Assembly: GCA_016793445.1 (NCBI GenBank)
Contig: JAEUME010000018.1
Span: 62,001-126,000 of the forward strand
Origin: Hyphomicrobium sp.
Lineage (GTDB): Bacteria; Pseudomonadota; Alphaproteobacteria; Rhizobiales; Hyphomicrobiaceae
DNA length: 64,000 nucleotides
Reading direction: 5' to 3'
Each line of letters starts with the position of its first letter. The stretch's first letter is position 1. The notes under the pieces are model-generated. The model ran no database searches, was not told the origin of the DNA, and saw only the letters and a program-made list of their open reading frames with translations. A program made the translations under genes and the position numbers. Positions 16,694-25,850 of the stretch are shown here, in pieces.

Positions 16694-17797
16694 CTATTCG
16701 ACCGGCTGAACCTGGATGCGGTCGGACCACTCGGATGCAGCCGTCTGGGCTTTCGCCAGGTCCGTCTTGGAGAGCTTTGCGATCTCTTCATCGAGCCTGT
16801 CGTCCTCAAAGCCGTTGCGTTTCGCGATATAGCGCCACTTGGCGGCTTCGACCGGGTTCTTGTCGCTAGCCACGCCTTCCAGATTGACCCAGGCAAGGCG
16901 GTTTTGCGCACCCGGGAGGCCTTTTTCGGCGGCGGCCTTGAGATAGCCGATGGCTTTGGGCTCATCGCGCGTCAGTCCGAAACCCTTGAGCAGCAGAACG
17001 GCATAATCGTACTGCGCCACATCGAGGCCTTGGGCGGCCGCGCGGGACAGCCAGTTTGCCGCCTCAAGGGCGTTTGGCTGGGTGCCTTCGCCCTTCTGGT
17101 ACATGGCGGAAAGATCATACTGTGCCTGTGCGACGCCTTTTTCGGCGGCAAAGCGGATGTGATCGAGTGCGCGGTAGGGATTTTCGGGCTTTCCGTCGCC
17201 CTTCAAGAACAGCAAACCCAGATTGTAATTGGCAAGCGCATGGCCGGTGAGCGCGGCTTTTTCGAACAGCTTGGCGGCGGCTTCACGGTTCTTCTCCACG
17301 CCCTTGCCTTGCGCGAGCAGCAACGCGAGTTCGAAGGTCGCCGGAACATCGCCCATCTCGGCGGCGCGCGCGTACCAGTTGGCGGCCGTTTTGGAGTTTT
17401 GCGGAACCCCAAGGCCTTCCTCGTAGATGCGGCCAATCAGCGTGTTGGCCGTGGCATCTCCACGGCTCGCCGCTTCCTGGGCGAGTTTCAAGGCCGTGAG
17501 GTACTGGCCCTGATCGAAGGCGAGGTAGGCAGCATCCTCACCGGTTGCCGGAACCGTGCTCGGCACGATCTTGGACGGCGTGCTGCCCGCAGGTTTTTTT
17601 CCTAAAGGGGCAGGTTTCTGCCCGGCCGGCTTCGTGGCAGGTGCCGCAGGCTTCTTGCCAGGAGCCACTTTGGGATCATCCGGGGTCTCTATCCTTTGCG
17701 ACCACGAACTCGTTTCCGCGTGCGCGCCATGCAGGCTCAAGCAACCGAAAAAAGCTGCAAGAGCGCAGATCGAAGGTATGGCGGGGTTTCGTCTCAT
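16694..17797 (-). CDS. Sel1-repeat (TPR-like) exported protein
   Basis: A 367-residue protein with a signal peptide (ICALAAFFGCLSLHGAHA), a Lys/Pro/Ala-rich linker to about residue 75, then five or more Sel1-like repeats of about 36 residues, recognisable by LIGRIYEEGLGVPQN, LALLLAQGKGVEKN, NLGLLFLKGDGKPEN, LSAMYQKGEGTQPN and YAVLLLKGFGLTRDE. Such repeats form superhelical protein-binding scaffolds; envelope Sel1 proteins often organise cell-wall or signalling complexes. Its ATG overlaps the stop of the thiE-like gene by four bases, so the two are translationally coupled. Confidence 0.85.
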   Translation of the reverse strand: MRRNPAIPSICALAAFFGCLSLHGAHAETSSWSQRIETPDDPKVAPGKKPAAPATKPAGQKPAPLGKKPAGSTPSKIVPSTVPATGEDAAYLAFDQGQYLTALKLAQEAASRGDATANTLIGRIYEEGLGVPQNSKTAANWYARAAEMGDVPATFELALLLAQGKGVEKNREAAAKLFEKAALTGHALANYNLGLLFLKGDGKPENPYRALDHIRFAAEKGVAQAQYDLSAMYQKGEGTQPNALEAANWLSRAAAQGLDVAQYDYAVLLLKGFGLTRDEPKAIGYLKAAAEKGLPGAQNRLAWVNLEGVASDKNPVEAAKWRYIAKRNGFEDDRLDEEIAKLSKTDLAKAQTAASEWSDRIQVQPVE

Positions 17798-18441
17798 GCC
17801 GGGATTTTAGCGTCCCCGATGGCGACCGAGAAGCTTTTCACAAAGGCGGCCGCCTCGTCCGGCGTCGTGCCGGAGCCAACCGTCACGGCGACGAAATCGG
17901 CATTGGCCTGCGCCAAAGCGCGGGCGGCGTGCGTATCGGGCACATCGAGCGCGACACATGGCGGCTCGAAGATCTCCGCCCACCACGCGATCAGATCGCA
18001 CTGGCGTGCAAAGGCGGTGTCGCGGTCTTCCACGTGGGGTGGGATGCCGAAAGCGATGTAGTCGGCGCCCATTTCGCCCAATGTCATGGCGTCATCGCGC
18101 GAACGGCCGGCGTCGGCCCCCAGCATGAAACGTCCGCCCAGAACTTCGCGCGCCGCGGCCATGCGGCCCGGCTGATCTTTGTTCCAGGAGAGGTGAAGTC
18201 CATCGACGCGCACAATGCGGGCAAGGTCCGCGTCGTCAGCCACCAGTGCGGCAATCCCCTTGGCTTGAACCGCTTCAACCAGGGGTTTCAAAATGCGTGC
18301 ATCAAGGGTGTCGCCCGAAACGGGCCGCAGGAGGACGCTGGCGATGGGCGCGGCTGATGCCGCCGCGCTGAGGCGCGCGGTATGGGCCCCCAGGTCGGAG
18401 CCCGAAATCTCAAAGATGAGGTAAAGCTCTGACGCGGCCAA
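17794..18441 (-). CDS. Thiamine phosphate synthase-like protein (ThiE/TenI family)
   Basis: The 215-residue product has the TIM-barrel pattern of the ThiE/TenI family: LYLIFEISG at strand 1, AALVADDADLARIVRVDGLHL (the usual NDR...GVHLGQ region), RFMLGADAGRSRDDAMTLGEMGADYIAFG and FVAVTVGSGTTPDEAAAF. ThiE joins the thiazole and pyrimidine halves of thiamine. Several pyrophosphate-binding residues look changed (DGLHLSWNKD where ThiE has GxHxGQxD), so a diverged, non-thiamine role is possible. Start is TTG at 18441 with GGGAGA 8 bases upstream. Coupled to the Sel1 gene downstream. Confidence 0.65.
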   Translation of the reverse strand: MAASELYLIFEISGSDLGAHTARLSAAASAAPIASVLLRPVSGDTLDARILKPLVEAVQAKGIAALVADDADLARIVRVDGLHLSWNKDQPGRMAAAREVLGGRFMLGADAGRSRDDAMTLGEMGADYIAFGIPPHVEDRDTAFARQCDLIAWWAEIFEPPCVALDVPDTHAARALAQANADFVAVTVGSGTTPDEAAAFVKSFSVAIGDAKIPA

Positions 18442-18779
18442 GATAATCTCCCGGTGGACATGGCAGCCGCCTATTGCGGCTGAATGAGGCGGAAAAAAGA
18501 ACCGGACCGCCTTCCAGAGGTTTGCCCAGGGTATGGGGGCGATCGGTCGCTATTTGCCGGTGTCTAAGTAGATGTGCCGAGTCCTCCGCGCCACACCAAA
18601 CTCATTTCGAGCCTATAAACGTCTGCCTGCGGTTTACCCGGGCGGGCGATGCATCCATGTTGGTGGAATTATCGGGGAACGGGCTAGAATATGCCATCTT
18701 GCTGAGCCGCTATGGCTGGGAGGGGGCAGAAGCGTTTTCCAGCCCGCCAATTCAGCAGAGATTTTTGGAGCGACCGGAT
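18442..18779. other. Divergent intergenic region with inverted repeat
   Basis: No gene is supported in these 338 bases between the divergent thiE-like and L,D-transpeptidase genes. A perfect inverted repeat CAGCCGC-CTATT-GCGGCTG lies at 18464-18482, 23 bases from the thiE-like start, and could be an operator or a transcript hairpin. The region must hold both promoters; no clear -35/-10 pair stood out. Confidence 0.5.
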
Positions 18780-21188
18780 ATGGGTACGAGGGCGGTGAAA
18801 CGCGCAACCTGGATGGCGGGTCTTTTGACCGCCGCCGCGCTAACGGGGACGCCGGTATTTGCCGACCCCGCGCCATCCGAAGGAGCGGCAAGCACGACCC
18901 AAGGAGCGGTCCCAGAGACGGCCAAAGGGACGCCTAGCGCAACGCCCGCTGCTTCGCCTTCAACGCCAGAGGCCGGGGAAAAACCTGCTGCCGAAGCTGT
19001 CGCGCCCGCGGCGAATGCTCCCGCTTCCAGTCCGTCCGCAGCCGCGCAACCGATACCACAGGCAAGGCCTTCGGAGGCTGGTGTTCCGACCGGAACGGGG
19101 CAGCCTGAGACCGCAAAGTCCGAGCCCGCAAAGCCGGAGAGCGCGACCGCCGTCCAGCCCGAAACGGTAAAGCCCGAAGCCGCTAAACAGAATACGGCGG
19201 CAGACGCTGCCAAGCCGGACGCATCAAAGCCGGACGCCTCAAAAGACGCGGCAACCGCACCTGCGAGCGTGCCGGCGAAGGATGCCGCCACCGCGCAGCC
19301 TGCAAGCCCCGCGGCGCCCGATGCCGCAAAGCCCGCCGCATCGGTGGAGACACCAGCAGCGGGCACGCCGACTACCGCCGCTGCCGTTCCAGCGGTTAAT
19401 CCCGTTGTCGCGACGGCGCTTGAAAAGTTCGCCGATAAGACCTTCATCGCCGGCGCCAACAAGGATGATGTCGCAGCCCTTACCGCATTCTACACGGGCC
19501 GTCCCGCACCCCTCTGGATCAAGGATGGCGCGTTCTCACCGCAGGCGCGCGACGTCATCGCTGAAATCCGCAAGGCCGAGGATTGGGGACTTGACGCCAG
19601 CGCCTTCGATCTGCCGGACCTGGCATCATCGGCGGCCAGCGCCGAGCAGGGTGCGGCTGAAGCAAAGCTGTCGCTTGCTGTGCTGAAATATGCCCGCCAC
19701 GCGCGCGGCGGCCGCGTCAATCCCGCCGCCGTCAGCAGCATCTGGGATATGGCTCCGCCAGTGAAGGAGCCTGCCAGCGTGATGGCTGAGATCTCCGCCA
19801 GCGCCACGCCAGGCAGCTATCTGACGGGCCTCAACCCCAAGCATCCCCAATTCGAGAAGTTGCGCCAAGCCATGCTGAAGGCGCGTGGACCTCAGGACGA
19901 AGAGCCTGTCGATGAAGCGCTCAAGGTGGAACTGCCACGCAAGGGCACCGTCAAACCCGGCGAGGAGCACGACGACATCGCGCTGCTGCGCAAGCGTCTG
20001 AAAGTGCCTGCTCAAAGCGAAGACGGCGCAAACCTCTATGACGCCGTGATGGTCGAGGCCGTGAAAGCCTTTCAGCAGGAGAAGGGCATCAAAGCCAACG
20101 GCTATCTCAATCCGGCCACGCGCGCCGCCTTGAATGCCGAAGGAAAGCCCAAGGAGCGCGACAGCAAGGGCGCGCTTGATCGTATTCTGGCAAACATGGA
20201 GCGTTGGCGCTGGCTGCCTGAAAACCTCGGCGACATCTATGTCGTCAACAACATTCCCGAGTATGTGGGCCGCGTCTACAAGGGCGAGGAGAGGGTGTTC
20301 GAGGAACGCATCATCGTGGGTCAGACAACGTGGCCGACACCGATGCTCACCTCCTCGATGCTCTACGTCATATTCCGCCCGTCATGGGGTGTGCCGGATG
20401 GCATCAAAATGAAGGAACTTCTGCCGCGTCTCAGAAGAGCGTCGGGAGGTGGAGGTTTCTTTGATCAGTTGTTCGGCGGCGGCTCGAGCGGCGGCGCGCG
20501 GGTGCTGCAGGCCTACGGTCTGAAACCCACGCTCAACGGACGGCCTGTGGATGCCAACAGCATCGACTGGAATAACGTCGATATCCGCCGCTTCTCCTTC
20601 ACGCAGCCAGCCGGCGGGGAGAATCCGCTCGGCGATGTGAAGTTCCGCTTCCCCAACCGGCACGACGTTTATATGCACGACACGACGCAGAAGGGGTTGT
20701 TCGCGCAATCCTTCCGCGCGCTGAGCCACGGCTGTATCCGCGTGCAAAACCCCGAGCGGTTGGCCGAGGTTTTGCTCGAAGCAGACCGGGGCTGGGATAA
20801 GGGCAAGGTTCGCGCCCTGTTCAACTCGGGCGGCGAGGTGACGCTTGAACGGCCTGTGCCGGTTTATATCACCTACTTTACGGCGCGCGTTGATGACCAG
20901 GGCAAGCTCAAGACGTACGCCGACGTCTACGGCAACGATGGCCGTCTCCTTTCCGCGTTGGCTGGCCGCTCGGTGCGCTATCGCGCTCCGGCCGCCAACG
21001 GTGCCGATACGGTGGCGGCTCTCGAGGAGGATAACGACGTCGCAACCGGCAGCACCGAGCCCTACACGCCTGCATCCGCGCCCACGTCCAAAAAGGCGGC
21101 CAAGAAGTCAAAGGAGAAGACGGCGCGCAGCACCAGGACGACCAACGACCTGATGATGAACGCGCTCTCAGGGTTGGTTTCGAACTGA
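18780..21188 (+). CDS. L,D-transpeptidase with long Ala/Pro-rich linker, YcbB-like
   Basis: An 802-residue exported enzyme, paralogous to the one at 11503. It has a signal peptide (MAGLLTAAALTGTPVFA), then about 180 residues made largely of Ala, Pro, Lys, Ser and Glu (repeats such as AAKPDASKPDASKD), a scaffold domain (FYTGRPAPLWIKDGAF), a peptidoglycan-binding domain (LLRKRLKVPAQSEDG), NMERWRWLPENLG, and a YkuD domain with HDVYMHDTTQ and SHGCIRV (Cys652). A Gly/Phe-rich insertion (SGGGGFFDQLFGGGSSGG) interrupts the catalytic domain. The ATG at 18780 has GGAG upstream. The linker probably lets the domain span the periplasm. Confidence 0.9.
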   Translation: MGTRAVKRATWMAGLLTAAALTGTPVFADPAPSEGAASTTQGAVPETAKGTPSATPAASPSTPEAGEKPAAEAVAPAANAPASSPSAAAQPIPQARPSEAGVPTGTGQPETAKSEPAKPESATAVQPETVKPEAAKQNTAADAAKPDASKPDASKDAATAPASVPAKDAATAQPASPAAPDAAKPAASVETPAAGTPTTAAAVPAVNPVVATALEKFADKTFIAGANKDDVAALTAFYTGRPAPLWIKDGAFSPQARDVIAEIRKAEDWGLDASAFDLPDLASSAASAEQGAAEAKLSLAVLKYARHARGGRVNPAAVSSIWDMAPPVKEPASVMAEISASATPGSYLTGLNPKHPQFEKLRQAMLKARGPQDEEPVDEALKVELPRKGTVKPGEEHDDIALLRKRLKVPAQSEDGANLYDAVMVEAVKAFQQEKGIKANGYLNPATRAALNAEGKPKERDSKGALDRILANMERWRWLPENLGDIYVVNNIPEYVGRVYKGEERVFEERIIVGQTTWPTPMLTSSMLYVIFRPSWGVPDGIKMKELLPRLRRASGGGGFFDQLFGGGSSGGARVLQAYGLKPTLNGRPVDANSIDWNNVDIRRFSFTQPAGGENPLGDVKFRFPNRHDVYMHDTTQKGLFAQSFRALSHGCIRVQNPERLAEVLLEADRGWDKGKVRALFNSGGEVTLERPVPVYITYFTARVDDQGKLKTYADVYGNDGRLLSALAGRSVRYRAPAANGADTVAALEEDNDVATGSTEPYTPASAPTSKKAAKKSKEKTARSTRTTNDLMMNALSGLVSN

Positions 21189-21216
21189 CGTTTGAGGGTC
21201 ATCGTTCACATACAAA

Positions 21217-21243
21217 AAAGGCGGGCCCTCAAGCCCGCCTTTC
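21217..21243. terminator. Bidirectional Rho-independent terminator
   Basis: AAGGCGGGC / GCCCGCCTT stem with A-run on the left and TTTCTT on the right; it serves the convergent L,D-transpeptidase and aldolase genes. Confidence 0.9.
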
Positions 21244-21255
21244 TTATATTTCCTT

Positions 21256-22290
21256 CTACGCCGCCTTCTCCAGCTTGGCGCTCCATTTGCCGAGCGCAGC
21301 CATTGAGTTCATCTTGGCGCGGTGCGTGAAGGCGCGCTGGCCGGCGGCCACGTTCTCGGGCTTGCCGCCCCAGGCTTGAAGCGCGGCGGCCTGCAGGGCG
21401 CGTCCATACGAGAACGTCAGCGCCCAAGGCAAATTGCCAACCGCGTTCATCAGGGACAGGTGCTCTGTTGCCGCCTCGTCCGACTGACCACCTGAGAGAA
21501 ACGCGATACCGGGAACGCTGGAGGGCACGGTCGCCTTGAGAACCTTGATGGTGCGTTCGGCGACCTCTTGGGCAGAGGCCTGCTTGGCGCATTTCTGCCC
21601 GGCGATGACCATGTTCGGTTTCAGGACCATACCTTCGAGATTGACGCGGGCGTCGTAGAGTTCCCGGAAGACCGCGCGCAGCGTCCACTCCGTCACGCGG
21701 GCACACTCATCGATGTCGTGACGGGAATGCTCGCCGTCCATCAGCACTTCCGGCTCAACGATGGGTACGATCCCGGCCTCCTGGCACAGCGCCGCGTAGC
21801 GGGCAAGGGCGTGGGCATTGGCCTTCACGCAATTCCAGGTCGGGCACCCGTCCGCGATGGTGATGACCGCGCGCCACTTCGCAAAGCGGGCGCCGAGCTT
21901 GTAATAGTCCGCAAGGCGTTCGCGCAGGCCGTCGAGGCCTTCCGTAACGGTCTCGATCTTGGAGGTGGGGCCTGCCAGCGGCTTTGCGCCGGTATCGACC
22001 TTGATGCCGGGGATGGAGCCTGCCGCCTTCATGACTTCGACGAGCGGCGTGCCGTCCTTGGCCTTCTGGCGGATCGTCTCGTCGTACAGGATGACGCCGG
22101 AGACATAGTTCTTCATGGCGTCGGTCGAGCGAAAGAGCATCTCGCGGTAGTCGCGGCGGGCATCTTCCGTCGACGTCAGGTTGATTTTATCAAAGCGCTT
22201 CTTGATGGTGCCTGAGCTTTCGTCCGCGGCGAGAATCCCTTTGCCGGGCGCAACCATTGCGCGCGCGATATCTTCAAGGCGTTCAGACAT
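21256..22290 (-). CDS. Fructose-bisphosphate aldolase class I
   Basis: The 344-residue product opens with the class I signature LEDIARAMVAPGKGILAADE and contains TSTEDARRDYREMLF, the Schiff-base lysine region GMVLKPNMVIAG, and FLSGGQSDEAATEHL. It cleaves fructose-1,6-bisphosphate to dihydroxyacetone phosphate and glyceraldehyde-3-phosphate using an imine rather than a metal. The next gene upstream on the same strand is gap, so two neighbouring steps of glycolysis/gluconeogenesis are encoded together, although the usual pgk gene between them is absent here. Confidence 0.95.
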   Translation of the reverse strand: MSERLEDIARAMVAPGKGILAADESSGTIKKRFDKINLTSTEDARRDYREMLFRSTDAMKNYVSGVILYDETIRQKAKDGTPLVEVMKAAGSIPGIKVDTGAKPLAGPTSKIETVTEGLDGLRERLADYYKLGARFAKWRAVITIADGCPTWNCVKANAHALARYAALCQEAGIVPIVEPEVLMDGEHSRHDIDECARVTEWTLRAVFRELYDARVNLEGMVLKPNMVIAGQKCAKQASAQEVAERTIKVLKATVPSSVPGIAFLSGGQSDEAATEHLSLMNAVGNLPWALTFSYGRALQAAALQAWGGKPENVAAGQRAFTHRAKMNSMAALGKWSAKLEKAA

Positions 22291-22596
22291 GTCGGCTCCC
22301 TGATCCAGTTGGTTCTCTCATTCGGCCGCAAGGCATTAGCGCGGATGCGTTGGGCCTGCCAAGGCCGCATCGCGGCGGGGGCTGCGCTGGGAGGGGATAG
22401 TCCTTGCGGCAAACGCGCGCGCTGCACCGATGGATTTAGAAAAGATGCCGATTTATCAAGGGCAAACGCGCGCCCCCAGATTGGTATCGTGAAAAACGCG
22501 GATGTTGAAAACCGCGCGGGGCGCGCATGCCCCACGCGGTTCAATTTCAAGCGTCTGCAGCGCAGGCCGTGATGACCCAGGCTTAACGATCTGCGA
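22291..22596 (-). other. gap-aldolase intergenic region with hairpin
   Basis: No gene is supported in 306 bases. A strong hairpin AACCGCG-C-GGGGC / GCCCC-A-CGCGGTT lies at 22510-22541, 56 bases after the gap stop, and is followed on the minus strand by TTTTCAAC, so it may partly terminate the gap transcript. The rest is the leader of the aldolase mRNA. Confidence 0.5.
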
Positions 22597-23604
22597 TCAG
22601 ATAAGCTTCGCCATGGCTACAGCCGTATCGCCCATACGGTTGGAGAAGCCCCATTCGTTATCGTACCACGACAGGATCGAGCAGAGCGTGCCGTCCATCA
22701 CCTTGGTTTGGTCCATGTGGAAGATCGACGACAGCGGGTCGTGATTGAAGTCGATCGAAACGTTCTTGTCATTGGTGTAGCCCAGGATGCCTTTCAGCGG
22801 GCCTTCGGCCGCCGCCTTGATGGCTGCGTTGATCTCGTCCTTGCTCGTCGCGCGCTTGGCGATGAATTTCAGGTCCACCACCGAGACGTTCGGCGTGGGC
22901 ACGCGCATGGCGAAGCCGTCGAGCTTTCCGTTGAGGTCGGGCAACACGAGGCCTACGGCCTTGGCCGCGCCCGTAGACGTCGGGATCATGGAAAGGGCGG
23001 CCGCACGGCCGCGGTAGAGATCCTTGTGCATTGTGTCGAGCGTCGGCTGGTCGCCCGTGTAGGAGTGGATCGTCGTCATCATGCCCTTCTCGATGCCGAC
23101 GGTGTCGTTGAGCACCTTGGCGACCGGGGCGAGACAGTTCGTGGTGCACGAGGCGTTCGAAACGACGATGTGGTTCTTGGTGAGCTTATCGTGGTTCACA
23201 CCGTAGACGACCGTGAGGTCGGCGCCATCGGCAGGTGCGGAGACAAGAACGCGCTTGGCGCCCGCTGCGAGATGCGCGGCAGCCTTGTCCTTGGAGGTGA
23301 AGATACCCGTGCACTCCAGAGCGATGTCCACCCCCAGATCCTTGTGGGGCAGATCAGCAGGGTTCTTGGCTGCGGTGACTTTGATGGGCCCTGTGCCGAC
23401 GTCGATCGTGTCACCCGAAATCGTGACCTTGGCGGGGAAACGTCCGTGCACGCTGTCATAACGCAACAAATGTGCATTCGTCTCAACAGGCCCCAGGTCG
23501 TTGATGGCGACGACCTTGATATCCTTGCGGCCGCTTTCAACAATCGCGCGCAGCACGTTGCGGCCGATACGGCCAAACCCGTTGATCGCGACTTTCACCG
23601 CCAT
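22597..23604 (-). CDS. gap: Glyceraldehyde-3-phosphate dehydrogenase, type I
   Basis: A 335-residue NAD-linked enzyme of central carbon metabolism. The N-terminal Rossmann motif [13 protein letters not shown], the active-site [17 protein letters not shown] with catalytic Cys, and the C-terminal [12 protein letters not shown] are all intact. A consensus AGGAGG sits 8 bases before the ATG at 23604, consistent with a highly expressed gene. It is divergent from the zapA operon and precedes the class I aldolase gene. Confidence 0.97.
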   Translation of the reverse strand: MAVKVAINGFGRIGRNVLRAIVESGRKDIKVVAINDLGPVETNAHLLRYDSVHGRFPAKVTISGDTIDVGTGPIKVTAAKNPADLPHKDLGVDIALECTGIFTSKDKAAAHLAAGAKRVLVSAPADGADLTVVYGVNHDKLTKNHIVVSNASCTTNCLAPVAKVLNDTVGIEKGMMTTIHSYTGDQPTLDTMHKDLYRGRAAALSMIPTSTGAAKAVGLVLPDLNGKLDGFAMRVPTPNVSVVDLKFIAKRATSKDEINAAIKAAAEGPLKGILGYTNDKNVSIDFNHDPLSSIFHMDQTKVMDGTLCSILSWYDNEWGFSNRMGDTAVAMAKLI

Positions 23605-23914
23605 TTTCTTATCCTCCTGTGAGATTGAACGTCAGGCGCCGTGATCGCAAGGCGCACACAGCCGGCGCGTCGAGAGCCAGCGTTCAGAATGTGATGTGAC
23701 TTATGCCAGCGCGCGCATTAACTGGTGCGCGCTGACGGCTGTCAATGCGTCAATCGCGGCATGCAGGCAACAAGGTCAAGGCCGCTGATAATTCCGTCGA
23801 AATATTATGTTTTTGATTGGTTGACGCGCTTTGGCGATGCCACGTAACGTGCAGGTCCTTTGGGTGCGAATCGCGAGCCAGCCCGCGGCGCGCCGGGTTG
23901 GGGCAAAACGAGCA

Positions 23915-24127
23915 ATGGCCGAACGCAACACAGCAAAATCGAAGCGTGGCGAGGGAGCAAAGCCGGCTGCCAAATCGTCCGACACGCAGCTTGCTGCCGA
24001 GAATGCGCGCCTGCATTTGGAGCTTGCGGCAGCAAGATCGCGCATCTTGGAGCTTGAGCAAAAGCACGCCGAAATCATCAATCGCATTGATTGGGCTATC
24101 GATTCGCTTCATAACCTGTCCGATTAG
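23915..24127 (+). CDS. DUF4164-like small coiled-coil protein
   Basis: A 70-residue protein: a basic, Ala/Lys-rich N-terminus followed by a single coiled coil (LAAENARLHLELAAARSRILELEQKHAEIINRI, given here in part) and IDWAIDSLHNLSD. It resembles the DUF4164-type protein encoded just before zapA in many Hyphomicrobiales. It ends 3 bases before zapA, so the two are one transcript. The start at 23915 is a guess from where the conserved part begins; in-frame ATGs at 23831 and 23837 would add about 27 residues. Function unknown, though the gene pairing suggests a link to division-ring proteins. Confidence 0.55.
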   Translation: MAERNTAKSKRGEGAKPAAKSSDTQLAAENARLHLELAAARSRILELEQKHAEIINRIDWAIDSLHNLSD

Positions 24128-24130
24128 ACG

Positions 24131-24499
24131 ATGTCCGACATCCTCGGGGAGCGGCCCGGTCGAAACGGGGCCGGAGAGCTTGTGGCCCAGGTTGCCATCT
24201 CGTTCAACAAGCGCACCTACCGCTTCGAATGCGCCGAAGCAGATGCGGAACGCCTCGCCCAGATTGCGGGCTATCTCAAGGAGAAGCTCGACGTGCTGAT
24301 CCGCGAGCACGGGCCGGTGGGTGATGAGCGCTTGGTGCTGATGGCTGCGCTCATGGTGACGGATGAACTATTTGAAGCCCGTGCCGACATCGACGAACTG
24401 CTCGAGGAGCAGACCGGCAAGCTCAAGTCACTGTCTCAGACGATCGAAGAGTCGCGAACCGGTAGCGCGAGCGATTTGGGCCGCAAATCGGGCGTTTGA
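24131..24499 (+). CDS. zapA: Cell division protein ZapA
   Basis: ZapA binds FtsZ and bundles its filaments to stabilise the division ring. The 122-residue product has the ZapA core: AQVAISFNKRTYRFECAEAD strand pair, then LAQIAGYLKEKLDVLI and a long C-terminal helix (RLVLMAALMVTDELFEARAD) that forms the tetramer coiled coil. It directly follows the DUF4164 gene (3-base gap) and precedes the YkvA-like gene, 6S RNA and fau, the order found in related genomes. Confidence 0.9.
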   Translation: MSDILGERPGRNGAGELVAQVAISFNKRTYRFECAEADAERLAQIAGYLKEKLDVLIREHGPVGDERLVLMAALMVTDELFEARADIDELLEEQTGKLKSLSQTIEESRTGSASDLGRKSGV

Positions 24500-24583
24500 T
24501 CGGCATCGATGGGGAATGTGCCGGTGGTGTTCATTTATCGTCGCTCATGCTTCTTTCCCGGTGGCGGCCAAAGTTGAGCGTTC

Positions 24584-24961
24584 ATGATCGAGAAACTGCG
24601 CGCGTTTGCCAAATCGCTGAAATCAGAGATTGCGGTGCTGGCGTCCGCGCTCACCGATCCGCGCACGCCGTTTGCCGCCCGCGCATTGGGTGTTGCTGTT
24701 GTTGCGTATGCCGTCAGTCCTATCGATCTGATCCCGGATTTTATTCCCGTTCTTGGATTTCTCGATGAGCTTATTCTGCTGCCCATTGCTCTGTGGGCGA
24801 TCCGGCGCATGATTCCGTCCGACGTTCTTGCGGAACACAGGGCCAAAATTCCTCCCGACACGCGGCTGGCGCCCTCTCGTGGGGCGGCTGTGGCCATCGT
24901 CCTCGTGTGGATCGCGGCCGTGGTGGTCACGGGGCGCTGGGCTTGGCAGCGCTGGGGCTGA
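24584..24961 (+). CDS. YkvA family (DUF1232) membrane protein
   Basis: The 125-residue product carries the DUF1232 signature AYAVSPIDLIPDFIPVLGFLDELILLP, a hydrophobic hairpin, and a further C-terminal membrane segment (AVAIVLVWIAAVVVTGRWAW). The family's function is unknown. The ATG at 24584 follows GAGCG. It sits between zapA and the 6S RNA, which are adjacent in many relatives, so it is probably a lineage-specific insertion in the operon. Confidence 0.85.
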   Translation: MIEKLRAFAKSLKSEIAVLASALTDPRTPFAARALGVAVVAYAVSPIDLIPDFIPVLGFLDELILLPIALWAIRRMIPSDVLAEHRAKIPPDTRLAPSRGAAVAIVLVWIAAVVVTGRWAWQRWG

Positions 24962-25018
24962 GGACGCACATTTATGGTGTGATGCCAGGCTTGGCTCTTT
25001 CGGCGCCCCTGGATTTTC

Positions 25019-25180
25019 GGGGGATCTTAGCCTACATCGGAAAGGCTGCGGGGCTCGTCAGGGGCAAATGACCCGGGGGCCTATAAGATCCGCACGGGCG
25101 CTGTCCCTGGCCGGAGCCGTGGCTCCGGACATATGGTGCCCACCTACGCTCGTAGGGACCACGCGGGATCATGATCCCGA
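25019..25180 (+). ncRNA. ssrS: 6S RNA (approximate ends)
   Basis: 6S RNA mimics an open promoter and sequesters the sigma-70 polymerase in stationary phase; in proteobacteria it lies directly upstream of the 5-formyltetrahydrofolate cyclo-ligase gene, as here. The segment has the expected features: GGGATC (25021) can close with GATCCC (25173), the 3' half contains the alphaproteobacterial block GGTGCCCACCTACG...CGTAGG (25136-25155), and the centre holds a long hairpin CCGGAGCC/GGCTCCGG (25111-25128). The length, about 160 bases, fits. Exact ends are not determined; the 3' part overlaps the earliest possible fau start. Confidence 0.65.
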
Positions 25181-25224
25181 CGGCCACCGCGGCACTTGAT
25201 TTCGCAAGAAAGACGGCAGGCGCG

Positions 25225-25800
25225 ATGCGCGATGAGAAGGCAGAGCTGCGCACCCGGGCGCTCACGGCGCGCAAGGCTGCTTTCGAGACGCACGGGGCCG
25301 TGGCCGGCCGCAAGCTCGCCGCCCATGGGCTCGACTTTCTGGGGGTCCGCCCGGGCATCACGGTTTCCGGCTTCGCGGCAATCCGGGACGAGATCGATCC
25401 GACGGCCCTTCTCGACTGGCTGCACCGGGAGGGCTTCAAGCTGGCGCTCCCCGTCATGGAGGGACGCGGCAGGCCCCTTCGCATGCGGTCGTGGACGCCG
25501 GGCGATGAGATGGCGAGTGTGCAGTGGGGCATCCGCGAACCGCGGGCCGACAAAGAGGAGCTAATACCCGACGTGCTGCTTGTGCCGCTTCTGGCGTTCG
25601 ACCGCAACGGCTGGCGGCTCGGCTACGGCGGCGGCTTTTACGACCGCACGCTCGCCGGGCTCAAGGCGCGAAAGCCGGTGACCGCCGTCGGGATCGCCTA
25701 TGACGAACTAGAGGTCGACGCGGTTCCCCATGAGAGTTATGACCAGCGCCTGGACTGGGTGCTTACGCCATCTGGCCCCATCTGCTGCAATAAAAATTGA
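25225..25800 (+). CDS. fau: 5-formyltetrahydrofolate cyclo-ligase
   Basis: This ATP-dependent enzyme converts 5-formyl-THF to 5,10-methenyl-THF, returning the storage form to one-carbon metabolism. Motifs: basic N-terminal helix KAELRTRALTARKAAF, LALPVMEGRGRPLRMRSW, and the nucleotide/substrate region LLVPLLAFDRNGWRLGYGGGFYDRTLA. I start at the ATG 25225; an in-frame ATG at 25171 (18 residues earlier) is possible but lies inside the 6S RNA 3' stem. The coupling of 6S RNA and this gene is ancient and widespread. From this start the product is 191 residues. Confidence 0.9.
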   Translation: MRDEKAELRTRALTARKAAFETHGAVAGRKLAAHGLDFLGVRPGITVSGFAAIRDEIDPTALLDWLHREGFKLALPVMEGRGRPLRMRSWTPGDEMASVQWGIREPRADKEELIPDVLLVPLLAFDRNGWRLGYGGGFYDRTLAGLKARKPVTAVGIAYDELEVDAVPHESYDQRLDWVLTPSGPICCNKN

Positions 25801-25850
25801 AACAAGAACGAGCCTCTCTCCAGCCGGGACGTGGCGCGCGCGGGAACTGA

